Source: CAWATZ01 sp963784995
Lineage (GTDB): Bacteria; Planctomycetota; Planctomycetia; Gemmatales; Gemmataceae
Direction of reading: 5' to 3'
Assembly: GCA_963784995.1 (NCBI GenBank)
Contig: CAWATZ010000004.1
Span: forward strand, 806,001-870,000
Length of the DNA stretch: 64,000 nucleotides
The notes beneath the pieces were generated by a model. It was not told the DNA's origin. It ran no database searches and was given only the letters and a program-made list of their open reading frames with translations. This document shows, piece by piece, positions 1 to 10,019 of the stretch. The translations under genes were made by a program, and so were the position numbers. Each line of letters starts with the position of its first letter. The stretch's first letter is position 1.

Positions 1-2662
1 TCCAGCAGCTTCTTCAGCCGTTCCACCTCATCGTTCTTCTTCTGTCCTTCCAGCGCCTTGAACAGCGACTCGCGCACTTCCTTGTCGGTAACGTCGATCT
101 CCATCGCCTGCCGGGCGTATTTCTCGGCCTCGGCGTAATCGTTCTTCTCCAGCAGCAGCCGGGTCAGCCGTTTGCGTTTATCCAGGTCGTCGGCGTCGTT
201 GGGCACCAGGTCCTTGAGGACGGCGATCAGCTTGTCGCGGTCGTTGGTCTGGGCGTAGACGCGGGCCAGTTGCTCCAGCCAGTCGCTCTTGAGCGGCTCG
301 GCCTTGCGGCCCTTCTCGAACGTCTCGGCCGCCTTGGCGAAGTTCATTTCGTCGTAGAACATCTTGCCCAGTTCCAGCGCGATGCGCGGGTCCGGATCGT
401 CCGGGTCCAGGCCGCGCTCCAGATACTCCTGCTTCAGCTTGACGTCGCCGGCCACGCCGGACAACCTGGCCATTACGATGCAGGCCAGCGGATGGTTCTT
501 CTTGCGGTCGAGTACCTGCTGGGCCAGCTTGCGGGCCTGGACCCGATCCCGGCCGTAGAGCGCCTCGGCCAGCGCCGCCGTCGTGTTCAGGTCGTCAGGG
601 TCCTTTTCGTGTTCCTGCTTCAGCTGGGCCAGGGTTTTCTTCTTCTCGGCCGGCTTGCCCTTGATTCCCTTGACTGTCTCCTCCAGGTGCTCCTTGTAGC
701 CGTTCTCGAAGGTCTTCAGGTCCACCTTGCAGACCTTCTCGATGGCCGCTGCCGTGCTCAGCCCATCGCGGAAGGCGGCCAGCATCTGACCGACTGCATC
801 CTTGCCGTACTTCGATCGTAAGTATTCCACGTAAAGCAGGCTCTGGCAGTACGCCATTTGCCAGTCCATTGGCGTCCGCGGCCGGATAAACCCCAGGTTG
901 ATGTTCTCGTCCCCTTCGCCCAGGTGGAACAGCTTGCCGGACGCCAGCCGCTGCTGCAGCAGTTCGTTCCAGATTTGCGGCCGGGGAAAGCCCTCGTTGC
1001 TGACCGCCAGCCCCTCCGTGAACCAGTGCGGCACCAGGAAATGGGTCTGTTCCAGGTTAAAGATGTGAACCACCTCGTGGCGGAGGACGCGGGCCCAGTT
1101 GAACGGCTTGCGGATGCCTCGGCCGTTGGGTGAAACCATCGCCACCATCCGGCCGGTGCAGGCGCCGATGGTGTGCAGGTCCGGCAGGGCGATGGTTCGG
1201 CCGCTGAAATACTCGTGGTTGTTGAACACCTCGATCAGGATCGGTCCCTTGAGGTCGTAATCGAACTTGGCCGACAGGTCCTTGTGGATCTCCTCCAGCG
1301 CCTCGGCCACGTAGCGGGCCAGGGCCGTGTCGTGCTTGGGATCGATAACGCAGTTCAAAGTGCTTGGTCTTGATCGTCTCGTACTTCTCCAGGTGGTGCA
1401 GCACCTTGCGCATGTTGGAGACGCGGACGTTGAACGGGTCAGCCTTGAACGCCCTGATCCAGGAGCGGGGCCGCTTCCTTTTCCTGGCCCATGCGCATGT
1501 AGAGCATGCCGAGGTTGTTGGACGGTCCCGGCAGGCTGGGCCACAGCTCGCCGGCCTTCTTGAAATACTTCTCGGCGTCGTCGTAGTGCTTGCGTTCCTC
1601 CAGCCGTTCGCCCAGCTCCTGGTAGAACGTGGCCGGCTTGGTGTCGAACCGGGCCACCTCGATCTCCAGCGTCTCCAGCTCCGCCTTCTTCTTCTCCAGG
1701 TGGAAGCAGGCGGCCAGCCGGGCCAGGGTGCGCTCGTCGCGCGGATTGATCTTGCGGGCCCGTTCCAGTTCTTTGCGGGCCTTGGTAACGTCGCCCACGG
1801 CCAGGTGAACGTCGGCCCGGAGGCGCAGCGCCTCGGGCAGGTTCTTGTTGATGCCCAGGGCCTTCTCCGCCAGTTGCTCGGCGTCCTTGATCTCCAGGCG
1901 CATCAGTGCGGCCGTGCCCTTGGCAGCAAGAGTCTCAGCTGACTGGGCGTTGATGGTCAGCGCCTTGTCAAAGGCGTCGATGGCCTCGGGGCGGTTGTAC
2001 TTCTCCAGCAGCAGCAGTCCGGCCTGGTACTCGGCCGGCCAGAAATGCTTGTCGTTCTTGATGGCATCGCCATACAGGTCGGTGAGGATGTCCTTGAACT
2101 GGTCGGCGAGCCGGGGATCGCGCTTGGTGTTCCAGCGCGCGTATTCGGCGGTGGCCTGGCCGATCAGCAGCAATTCCTCGGGGTCCTTGATGTCGTCCCG
2201 CTTGTTGTAAGTGCGGACAAACCAGATGACACCGTCGCCGGCCTTCTTCTGGTCGCCGCGGTCGCGGGCAATCTGGGTGAGGATCCAGTGAGCCAGGAAC
2301 TGATCGTCCTTGACCGCCAGGGCGGCCTCGGCGGCCTTCCCGGCCTCCTCCCAGCGGCCGCGAGTGTACAGCAGTTCGGCGCGCCGGGCCTGGAGATCGG
2401 CCGCCTTGGCGTAGTCCTTGACCGCCTCGTCGAGGACGGTGAGGGCCTTGTCGTAGTCGCCCTGGCTCTGGAGGGCCCGGCTCAGGCCAATGGCCGCGGC
2501 CGGCTGATTGCGCGGGTTCTTGGCCAGTTCCTTGTACTGCTCCTCGGCCTCCCCGTAGTTGCCCTTCAGCAAGCGAATCCGGGCATCCTTGAGCGTGGGG
2601 TCGGCGAAGACGCTGCTGGCCAGACCGGTAAGCAACAGACAGGCACACAAGTATCGTTTCAT
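1..2662 (-). CDS. Exported TPR-repeat protein with peptidase-MA-like zinc protease domain (frameshifted; 3' end outside window)
   Basis: The start at 2662 gives a signal peptide (MKRYLCACLLL..SSVFA) followed directly by TPR-like helical repeats over roughly 400 residues. The downstream reading frame holds a gluzincin-type motif HEVVH (bases 1079-1065) followed by WFTEGLAVS, whose glutamate is the expected third zinc ligand. More TPR-like repeats follow and run off the window edge. Exported TPR plus peptidase-MA proteins are common in planctomycetes; the substrate is unknown. Two single-base insertions break the frame, one in a G-run near 1452 and one near 1343. The conserved protein continues correctly across both, so they may be sequence errors. 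The catalytic residues are intact, and the rest of the architecture is read from the composite frame. Confidence 0.75.
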
Positions 2663-2773
2663 GATGGGAAAGTCCCGTTCGGTCCAGAGAATCGGCATGT
2701 GTTTACGATACCGGGCGATGAGGCAAAACGCAAGGAACGGATGTCTTGGTGAGCCGGGTCGCGGTTCGTGTGT

Positions 2774-2872
2774 CTGAGGAAACCCAAGTCCTGCGCGGCT
2801 CGTAGGGTGGGCCGAGCGTAGCGAGGCCCACCACGCCCCTACGGCGCTTCCTGCGGTCATTGGTTTCCTCAG
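2774..2872. repeat. REP-like palindrome, about 99 bp
   Basis: Outer arms CTGAGGAAACC (2774-2784) and its complement (2862-2872) enclose a GTAGGGTGGGCC-type inner inverted repeat, so the whole stretch can fold as a nested hairpin. It lies upstream of the TPR gene start and downstream of the AAA ATPase gene stop, both on the minus strand. It resembles the REP-like palindromes scattered between planctomycete genes. Confidence 0.6.
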
Positions 2873-2890
2873 CCGCAATAACCAGAGTCA

Positions 2891-3862
2891 TCACTCCTCA
2901 TCCTCAAACTCGTCCTCATCCTCATCCCCTTCCGGATTGAGCGGATCGTCCGGATCGAAGAAGAGATCAGCGAGCCCCATCGGGGCGTGCTGCCCCCCAA
3001 GGGCACTGCGTTTGCGGCGGGCCAGCTCCTCCAGGTCAAGGGCTTCCTCGCCCAGCACCGCCAGCAGCGACTCACGCCAGGCCCGGTCCTGGCTCAGAGG
3101 ATGGTCCGGATCCTGGGCCATGCGCTTGATGGCGTAGCGGAGCAGGTTGATGCCGTCGCGGGGCGAGAAGTCCAGCTTCAGCTCGTGGGCCTTTTGCAAA
3201 AACTCGACGGTGATCGCCAGCAGCTCCGGCTTGGCGAAGGGCAAGTGATACCGGAGGATCTCCATTTCATCGTCCCGGTTGGGGAAGCCGAGGCTCAGTG
3301 TCGGCTGCAAGCGGGAGAGAATGTAATCGGGCACCTCGTAGGTCGATTCGTCCTCGTTCATGGTGACGGCGACGCGGAAATCGGCATGCGCCTTGATGGT
3401 GATGCCGGCCACCACGCTCTCGGTGTAACGGCGATGATCCAGCAGCGGGGCGAGACTGGCCCAGGACTTCTCGTTCATGCGATTGCCCTCGTCCAGCACG
3501 CAGACGCCGCCGACCAGCATCGCCGAGACCAGCGGCGAGGCGTGGTAGGCGATCTTGCCGGACTCGGCCAGCACGGGAGTGACGATCAGGTCCTCGGGGC
3601 GGGTGTCCGAGGTACACTGGGTGATGAACAGCGGCTGCTTGCGCGTGCGGGCGGCGGCCATCGCCAGGGTCGTCTTGCCGATGCCGGGCGGACCGGTCAG
3701 CCGGGGCGACAGCGGCCGATCGGCGGGATCGACCACCAGCCAGCAGGCCAGCAGCTGCTTCAGGATCTCGTCCTGGCCGATCCAGCCCAGGTCGGTTGTG
3801 TCCGGACTGCTCAGGTGCAGCGAAATGCCTTCGACCTCGACCGTGTTGCGTTGGTTGCTCAT
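2891..3862 (-). CDS. MoxR-like AAA ATPase
   Basis: The 323-residue protein has a Walker A motif GPPGIGKTT near residue 62, a Walker B motif VCVLDEGNRM, and the overall plan of MoxR/AAA_5 ATPases. These act as chaperones that remodel or insert cofactors into partner complexes, often with a VWA-domain protein. No VWA gene is visible next to it. The C-terminus is very acidic (a run rich in Asp/Glu after about residue 300), which is unusual and may be a flexible tail. The start is the ATG at 3862. A perfect 44-bp palindrome separates it from the kinase gene upstream. The partner and function cannot be deduced from this window. Confidence 0.85.
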   Translation of the reverse strand: MSNQRNTVEVEGISLHLSSPDTTDLGWIGQDEILKQLLACWLVVDPADRPLSPRLTGPPGIGKTTLAMAAARTRKQPLFITQCTSDTRPEDLIVTPVLAESGKIAYHASPLVSAMLVGGVCVLDEGNRMNEKSWASLAPLLDHRRYTESVVAGITIKAHADFRVAVTMNEDESTYEVPDYILSRLQPTLSLGFPNRDDEMEILRYHLPFAKPELLAITVEFLQKAHELKLDFSPRDGINLLRYAIKRMAQDPDHPLSQDRAWRESLLAVLGEEALDLEELARRKRSALGGQHAPMGLADLFFDPDDPLNPEGDEDEDEFEDEE

Positions 3863-3900
3863 GTTTGTTGGTTTCGGAAGTCACAGGGTTGGAGGCCACC

Positions 3901-3997
3901 CAGGACTCACGTCCTGGTCTATTGACTGCCGCCCCTTCGGGGCTCAATGCTTCAGCCCCGAAGGGGCGGCAGTCAATAGACCAGGACGTGAGTCCTG
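3901..3997. repeat. Perfect 44-bp inverted repeat (REP-type palindrome)
   Basis: The left arm 3901-3944 and right arm 3954-3997 are perfectly complementary around a 9-base loop. It lies between the kinase gene and the AAA ATPase gene, both on the minus strand. It could end or stabilise transcripts, but there is no U-tract. The same arm length recurs at 7709-7807. Confidence 0.9.
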
Positions 3998-3999
3998 GT

Positions 4000-5547
4000 C
4001 TACTGGGTGACTTGCTTGCTGTCCCGCCCCAGCCGACGTAAATACAGGCCGATCAGCACCAGGATCACGGTCCAGAGTCCGCCAAACTCCAGCGGCGCCA
4101 GCGGTAAGTACAACGGCATCAGCACCGCGATCAGGAAAAACGCCAGACCGAAGGCGTAGCAAATGCCCCAGTAACTGCTGCCCAGCACCAGGAACGCCAG
4201 GCCGGCCAGGATGGCGAACCGGGGATACAGGGTCGTCGGATCGTGCGGGTGCTCCGGCGTGGCCAGCAAGCGGTTGACCAGGCCGTTCATGATGCAGGCC
4301 GCGACGTAGCCCACCCAGAGGGTCATTAACTGCCGTTCCGCCGTGTTGGTCGGCAGCAGCCCCGCAGGCCGGTTCCACCAGAAGACCAGAGCCATGAGCG
4401 CGAACTGCAAGCCGTGAACCAGGGTCAGCCAGCCCTCCCGGTGCGGCACGTTCGCGAAGATCAGGCCGGCCGAGATCCCCTGGCAGACCGCAACCAGGCC
4501 GGCGAACACCAGGAGCGTGGCGCCCCACGAGGAGAACTGCACCACGTAGCCACTATGCTCCAGGCTGCGGGCAATCAAATCGAGCATGTTGTAACTGCGG
4601 GCGCTGATCGCTTCGCCCCGGCCAAAGCGCTCCAGATCGTTGGCGAGGGCGGTCGCGCTGGCGTAGCGGTGCCGCGGGTCTTTTTCCAGGCATTTCAGGC
4701 AGATCGTTTCCAGGTCGCGCGGCACCTTGGGGTTGAGCAGCGTCGGCGGGGCCGGCTTGCATTCCAGCACCTGGAAGATCGTGTCCACGGGATTGGCCGC
4801 CTTGAAGGGAGGCCGGCCGGTCAAGCACTCGTAGAGGATGGCGCCCAGCGCGTAGACGTCGCTGGCGGGCCCGATCAGCCGGGTCTGGCCGCTGGCCTGT
4901 TCGGGGGCCATGTAACTGGGCGTGCCCAGGATGGAGCCGGTGCGCGTCTGGCCGCGGTCGGCGTCCAGCTTCTTGGCCAGGCCAAAGTCGGTCAGCTTGG
5001 GCTGCCCGTCGGCGGTCAGCAGCACGTTGGCCGGCTTGAGGTCCCGGTGGATGATGCCCCGATCGTGAGCCGCCTGGACGGCACGGGCGAGCAGGGCCAC
5101 CAGCTGCACGGCTTCGCTCGGGGCCAGCGGGGTGGTGCGGAGCCGATCCGCCAGGCTGCCGCCGGAACAGAACTCCAGCGAGAAGTAGGGCCGATCCTGG
5201 TGTTTGCCGATCTCGTAAATCTGGACGATGTGCGGATGCTGGAGTCGGGCGACGGCCTCGGCCTCGGTGAGGAACCGGGCCAGGTCGTCGGTGCTGGCCT
5301 GGTTGCCGCTCAGGATCATCTTCAGGGCGACCAGCCGATTGAGGCTGACTTGCCGGGCCTTGTAGACGACGCCCATGCCGCCACGGCCCAGCTCGCCCTC
5401 GATCACGTAACCCGGCAGGCTCACGGAAGTCGAGAGGAGCTCCGGGCTGTTTGGCAAAGTCGGGGACGATTCGGAGGACTGGGGAGAAAGAAACGCCAGC
5501 GTCAGCTCCGGTTCCGTGGTGGCTTGCGTTGGCACTGGATTGGTCAT
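4000..5547 (-). CDS. Membrane-anchored Ser/Thr protein kinase (PknB-type)
   Basis: An N-terminal Hanks-type kinase domain shows the glycine loop GRGGMG, VALK with the ATP-binding lysine, the catalytic loop HRDLKPANV, DFGLA and APE. The last 170 residues form several hydrophobic helices, so the kinase is tethered to the membrane by its C-terminal half. The start at 5547 is preferred over the longer frame because its ATG overlaps the stop of the DUF1501 gene as ATGA, indicating translational coupling. Kinases of this layout are strongly expanded in planctomycetes. No extracellular sensor domain is recognisable beyond the transmembrane block, and the substrate is unknown. Confidence 0.92.
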   Translation of the reverse strand: MTNPVPTQATTEPELTLAFLSPQSSESSPTLPNSPELLSTSVSLPGYVIEGELGRGGMGVVYKARQVSLNRLVALKMILSGNQASTDDLARFLTEAEAVARLQHPHIVQIYEIGKHQDRPYFSLEFCSGGSLADRLRTTPLAPSEAVQLVALLARAVQAAHDRGIIHRDLKPANVLLTADGQPKLTDFGLAKKLDADRGQTRTGSILGTPSYMAPEQASGQTRLIGPASDVYALGAILYECLTGRPPFKAANPVDTIFQVLECKPAPPTLLNPKVPRDLETICLKCLEKDPRHRYASATALANDLERFGRGEAISARSYNMLDLIARSLEHSGYVVQFSSWGATLLVFAGLVAVCQGISAGLIFANVPHREGWLTLVHGLQFALMALVFWWNRPAGLLPTNTAERQLMTLWVGYVAACIMNGLVNRLLATPEHPHDPTTLYPRFAILAGLAFLVLGSSYWGICYAFGLAFFLIAVLMPLYLPLAPLEFGGLWTVILVLIGLYLRRLGRDSKQVTQ

Positions 5548-6984
5548 AGCAGCCCCCTGATCGGTTCGCCATGGTAGACCGTGAACGGCCGACCCAGGTT
5601 GTCGTGCCATTCAGCTGTGCGCGGAATCCCCAGGGCATTGTAGATGGTGGCGGCCAGGTTCTCCGGCGTCTGCGGGTCGGTGGACGGGAAACGCGCCGAT
5701 CCGGTCCGACGAGCCGACCACCCGGCCGCCCTGGACGCCGCCGCCCGCGAACAGCACCGTCTGCACCGCTCCCCAGTGGTCCCGGCCCGGGCCCTTGTAG
5801 AACTGCGACAGCGTCGAGATCTTCGGGGTTCGGCCAAACTCGCCGGCCATCACGATCAGCGTGCTGTCCAGCAGCCCGCTCTCGTTCAGGTCGTCCAGCA
5901 GGGCGGACAGGGCCCGGTCCGTCGGTGGGAACAGCTTGTCCTTCAGGTGCGGAAAGGCGTTGCCGTGCGTGTCCCAGGTCTCGTTGTTGCCGAGATTGAC
6001 CTGGACCAGGTTGACCCCCGCCTCGACCAATCGGCGGGCCATCAGCAGCGACCAGCCGAAAGCGTTCTTGCCGTAGCGGTCCTGGACCCTCGGCTCGGCC
6101 CGCGTCACGTCCAGGGCGCGGCGGACCTTCGGCTGGGTCAGGAGCGAAATGGCCGACTCGCGGTGGCGATCGATCCCGGCCGTGGCCTGGCTCTCCAGCT
6201 CCCGCCGCTGCTGATCGACGTTCTGCAGCAGGTCGATCCGCCGGCCCATCCTATCAGCGCTCAGGCCCTCGGGCAGCGACAGGTTGGGAATCTGGAACGC
6301 ATGCCGCTGAGCGGTGAAGGTTCGTTCCTGGTGATCGAACTCGTACTCGGGATAGGCCCCGTAGGCACGCGGCTCGAAGGCCGAGGCCTCGATGAACCAC
6401 GGTTCGCGGAGCCGGCCCATGAGTCCGGCGAACGCTCCTGGAATGACCCGGCCGGTGTTGTGGATCAGCCGTTCCGGCAGCACGGCGGCGGGCGGCAGGT
6501 TGTTGCGCGGCCGGGTCAGCTCGCCGGCCACGGCGGCGATGGCCGGCCAGTCGCTGGACTTGGGCGCGCTGGGGTTGAAGCCGGGCGGCAGGGGCGATCG
6601 GCCGGCGAGCATGATCGCGTGGCCGGCCGAGTGATCGTTGGAGGGATGCCCCAGCGAGCGGACCAGCGACCAGAGCGGGCTGCGCTGGGCCAGCAGCGGC
6701 AGATGCTCGACGATCTGCAGGCCCGGCGTGCGTGTCGGGATGGGCCGAAACTCGCCGCGAATCTCGGCGGGAGCGTCGGGCTTGAGGTCGAAGCTGTCGT
6801 GCTGGGCCAGGCCGCCCGAGAGGAAGACGTAGATGACGCTCCTCGGGGGAGTCCGCATCCCACCCGCGGCGTGCAGCAGCTGGAGGTGATTCAGCCCCAA
6901 TCCCATCAGGCCGATGGCACCGGCTTGCAGGGCCGTGCGCCGGCTGAACGTGGGATGCTGAAAGGGAGAGCGCGTCGGGTGCAT
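5544..6984 (-). CDS. DUF1501 family exported protein (frameshifted)
   Basis: The N-terminus carries a Tat signal (FSRRTALQAGAIG). The body matches the DUF1501 family of planctomycetes (sulfatase-like fold), with the typical stretches LSGGLAQHDSFD, MAGRSPLPPGFNPSAPKSSDWP and MAGEFGRTPK. One extra base near 5687 (a GGG run on the plus strand) breaks the frame. The true C-terminus, ending with YNALGIPRTAEWHD..RGLL, is read in the neighbouring frame and stops at 5544, overlapping the kinase start. Family members are abundant in planctomycetes, often beside DUF1549/DUF1553 proteins, with no settled function. Homopolymer context makes a sequence error likely. Confidence 0.88.
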
Positions 6985-7119
6985 GGCAGCCGGCCTCGAG
7001 AAGGAACCGGCGGGGATTTCTCCGTCCCCTGCTTTTCATAAGGTAATCCCTGCGGCTGGCCAGTGCCAGCGCAACTCGTGCGGAAACGGCGGACGCAGTC
7101 CGAAAGGAGGACTTCCTTC

Positions 7120-7701
7120 ATGGGCCTGTTCGATTGGCTGTTTGGCAAAAAGTCACGGAGCGGCTCGGTGCTAACCTCGCCCGGCCAACCCCGCGACCTC
7201 TCTCGACCTCTCAGCGGCATCGATGCCCTGCTGCAACGCTGCAAGGAATTGCCCCCCAACGACACGACCACGGCCGCGACGTTGGTGCGTGAGATGCTGG
7301 AAACGGCCGTGCAGACTCCAGGCGACCGGGCCAGCCTCGCCGAGCTGAACATGGCCCTGGACAGCATGGCCCGTCACTATCCCGAGGTGGTCCAGCAGCA
7401 GGCCCGCGATCATCCCGATCCGGCCGTACGCGAACGGGCCGCGAAAGTGCTCCGCGATCGGATCCAGATGAACGGTCAGGGCGGCGAAAGCAGGACCGGT
7501 CCGAGCGAGGAGAACCTGCGGCGGTGGCGGCAGTCGGCCGCCCCCGCCTGGGTCGAGGCCCGGCACGGACAGTGGAACCATCAGGACTGGCTGGACTTGC
7601 TGGAGAGCTTGCAGAGGTCGGAGTACTGGCCGCTGAACCCGGACGCGATTGGGCTGACCCTGGAGGAGCTGAAGCGCGAGTATCTGGCAAGACGGCGGTG
7701 A
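7120..7701 (+). CDS. Hypothetical protein, 193 aa
   Basis: I do not recognise the family. The start at 7120 is chosen because AAAGGAGG lies about 10 bases upstream and the protein then begins MGLFDWLFGKK, a short hydrophobic and basic N-terminus. The rest is helical and charged with no signal peptide or membrane helix. A middle stretch (ALDSMARHYPEVVQQQ, then ERAAKVLRD) could be a HEAT-like or all-helical segment. It faces the SDR gene across a 99-bp palindrome that begins 7 bases after its stop codon. Confidence 0.7.
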   Translation: MGLFDWLFGKKSRSGSVLTSPGQPRDLSRPLSGIDALLQRCKELPPNDTTTAATLVREMLETAVQTPGDRASLAELNMALDSMARHYPEVVQQQARDHPDPAVRERAAKVLRDRIQMNGQGGESRTGPSEENLRRWRQSAAPAWVEARHGQWNHQDWLDLLESLQRSEYWPLNPDAIGLTLEELKREYLARRR

Positions 7702-7708
7702 GGCGCAA

Positions 7709-7807
7709 TGTCCCGCCGAGCCGCGCACGCAGCGCAGCGGAGTAAGCGGTCCTGCAGGCTTCCGGACCGCTTACTCCGCTGCGCTGCGTGCGCGGCTCGG
7801 CGGGACA
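7709..7807. repeat. Perfect 44-bp inverted repeat overlapping the SDR gene end
   Basis: Arms 7709-7752 and 7764-7807 are perfectly complementary around an 11-base loop. It sits between convergent genes. The right arm contains the stop codon and last dozen codons of the SDR gene, so the element has replaced or extended its 3' end. Confidence 0.9.
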
Positions 7808-8649
7808 ATCCGCGGCAGCGGCTGGCCCGCTTTCCGGGCCGCGATCTCCTCCTTGAACAGGCTGCGCACCTTGAGGCGAATCACCCAGCGCACAAACCGC
7901 GGCAGGAAGCGCGTGAACAGCACGATCAGCTTGCCCGACAGGGTCAGCGTCACCTCCGCCTTGCCCTTGGCCACCGCCCGCAGCGTGGCCACGGCCACGG
8001 CCTCGGCGGTCATGCCGCGCATGTGATCGACCGCCATGCGGGCCTTCCGCTCCAGCATGTTCTTGGAGAAGTTGGTCTGCGTCAGGCCCGGGTTGACCAC
8101 GATCACGTCCACGCCGTCCTTGGCCAGTTCGGCCCGCAGCGCCTCGCTGAAGCCCTGGACGGCAAACTTGCTGGCGGAGTAGTCGCTCCGGGCCGGGAAC
8201 GCCCGTTTGCCGGCGAGCGACGAGACATTGACGATGGCCGGCGTCACCCCCCGGAGCAGCAGCGGCAGGCAAACCCGCGTTGTCTCGGTGGTGCCGAAGA
8301 AGTTGACCTCCATGATCGACCGCAGCCGTTCGGCGCTGGCCTCGCAGAAATGGCCTGTCGCTCCAATGCCGGCGTTGTTGATCAGCACGTCCAGGCCGCC
8401 GAAGGCCCGCTGGGCCGTCTCGACCATCTTCTGCCGATCCGCCGGACTGGTCACGTCGGCAACCACCGTCTCCAGAGTGCCGCCCGTCTGCCGGACCTCC
8501 TCGGCCAGCTCGCGCAGCAGTTCCTCCGAACGGGCCGCGGCCAGCACCTTCATCCCTTTCCGGGCCGCTTCCACGGCCAGGGCCCGGCCAATGCCCTGGG
8601 ACGCCCCCGTGATCAAAACCCGCAAACCTGCCAGCTGCCGTCGCGCCAT
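7771..8649 (-). CDS. Short-chain dehydrogenase/reductase (SDR)
   Basis: The classical SDR plan is clear: nucleotide-binding TGASQGIG near the N-terminus, NNAG in the middle, and the catalytic YSASK (Tyr-x-x-x-Lys), giving an NAD(P)-dependent oxidoreductase of about 292 residues. The ATG at 8649 is preferred over the longer frame because it places the Rossmann fold 10-15 residues from the start. The last residues (IVPPSRARSAAE) are encoded by the right arm of a palindrome and are unlikely to be ancestral. A basic, hydrophobic segment before them (LIVLFTRFLPRFVRWVIRL) may associate with membrane. The substrate is unknown. Confidence 0.88.
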   Translation of the reverse strand: MARRQLAGLRVLITGASQGIGRALAVEAARKGMKVLAAARSEELLRELAEEVRQTGGTLETVVADVTSPADRQKMVETAQRAFGGLDVLINNAGIGATGHFCEASAERLRSIMEVNFFGTTETTRVCLPLLLRGVTPAIVNVSSLAGKRAFPARSDYSASKFAVQGFSEALRAELAKDGVDVIVVNPGLTQTNFSKNMLERKARMAVDHMRGMTAEAVAVATLRAVAKGKAEVTLTLSGKLIVLFTRFLPRFVRWVIRLKVRSLFKEEIAARKAGQPLPRIVPPSRARSAAE

Positions 8650-8800
8650 GATGCATTCTCGAAGGGGATCCGGCGATGCACGTTGCCTCTTCCTCCGATT
8701 ATGACGACGAGAGCGCAAGCCAGGCAAGGAACTCCGGCAAGAAAAAAGAAAGGAGTTCGATCGATTGCACCGAGAATAGCGATCGTGCCGACAGCAGGCG

Positions 8801-9798
8801 TCAATTCCCCTGCCCCACCGTCCAGATGCGGATGGTCTTGTCGCTGCTGCCGGTCACAACGTGCTTGCCATCGGGCGTGAACGCGACCGTCTTGACCGCC
8901 TCGGTGTGCCCCCGGAGGATCGCTCGACTCTTGCCGGTGTTCGGGCTCCAGATCACCGCCGTCTTGTCGTCGCCGCCGCTGACCAGGGACTTGCCGTCCG
9001 GAGCCCAGGCCACGGCGTTGATGTTCCCCTTCTGGCCCTCGAACTTGCGCAGCTCCTTGCCGGTGGCGACCTCCCACAGCCGGCAGGTGCCGTCGCCGCC
9101 GACCGTCGCGATCGTCTTGCCGTCCGGGGCGAAGGCGACGCCGTTGATGCCGCGCTCGTGGCCGCGCAGTTTGCGGATCTGCTGGCCGGTAGCGCCGTTC
9201 CACAGGATGAGGACGTCGTCCTTCGCCACGCGTGGCCAGCAGCTGGCCGTCCGGCGAGAAGGCCACGCCGGTGATCGGCCGGGTATGGCCGCGGGCGACC
9301 AGGAGCCCAACTTGCCGGTCTGGCGCGTCGAGGACGCTGATGCGCAGGCTGCCTGCCGCCGCGGCAAGCCGCCGACCATCCGGCGAAAAGGCGAGGGCCC
9401 GCAGGCTCGGGCTCCTGACCTGGGCGTTGCCCTGGGTCTGGAGCTGGTACACGTTCCTACCCGTGGCCAGGTCCAGGAGACTCATGAACGCCGTCGCCGT
9501 CGCCGTGCTGGCCAGGCGCTTGCCGTCCGGAGAGACGGCCAGGGCCAGGATGCCGCATCCCGTCCCGTGAAGGATCCGCACTTGCTTGCCGCTGGCGACG
9601 TCCCAGATGCGGATGGTCTGGTCGCCGCCGCCGCTGATGACCAGCTTGCCGTCCGGCGTCACCACCACGGCATTCACGGCACCATCGCTCCCCTTGAGGA
9701 CAACCGCCTCGTGCTGGGGCAGCGGAGCAGCGACAAGAGGAAGTCAGACCCAGCACACAGACAAGCGCCCAGCAAGGCAGGCAACGCGGCAGGTTCAT
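8801..9798 (-). CDS. Exported WD40-repeat protein (frameshifted)
   Basis: The start at 9798 gives a cleavable signal sequence (MNLPRCLPCWALVCVLGL). Downstream frames hold about seven WD40 repeats with the typical VAFSPDG..LAT and IRIWDV/IRIWTV pattern, enough for one beta-propeller. Two frame breaks, near 9722 and near 9232, split it into three readable pieces; the repeats run smoothly across both, so a complete protein is likely. Such propellers act as interaction scaffolds, and planctomycetes have many with no known partner. The stop is at 8801. Confidence 0.8.
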
Positions 9799-10019
9799 CG
9801 GTGGTTCCTCGTGGCGAACAGGGGGAGGTCGGCCCGGAATCGTTCCGGGCCTGTTGCTGTTATGACGAGCGACGGGGGATTCCGATTGTCTTCCCGGCGA
9901 GCGGGAGCCGCACCGGCCGGCTCTTCCTCTTTTCCGCTCCGGAGCATCTCGTTACAATCGCCCCCGCGTCGAGACCAGCCCGAGAAGGAGATTCCGCGGA
10001 GTGCGAAGGAGGCGGGGCG

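Noticed and set aside
3901..7807. Insertion sequences bounded by the long palindromes
   Set aside because: No transposase gene lies between or beside the palindromes, and the genes between them are ordinary chromosomal genes.
8676..10019. A 642-codon open frame running from 8676 into the phosphatase gene
   Set aside because: Its first 448 codons are antisense to the WD40 gene and lack any domain pattern. Only the part from 10020 has a ribosome binding site and phosphatase motifs.
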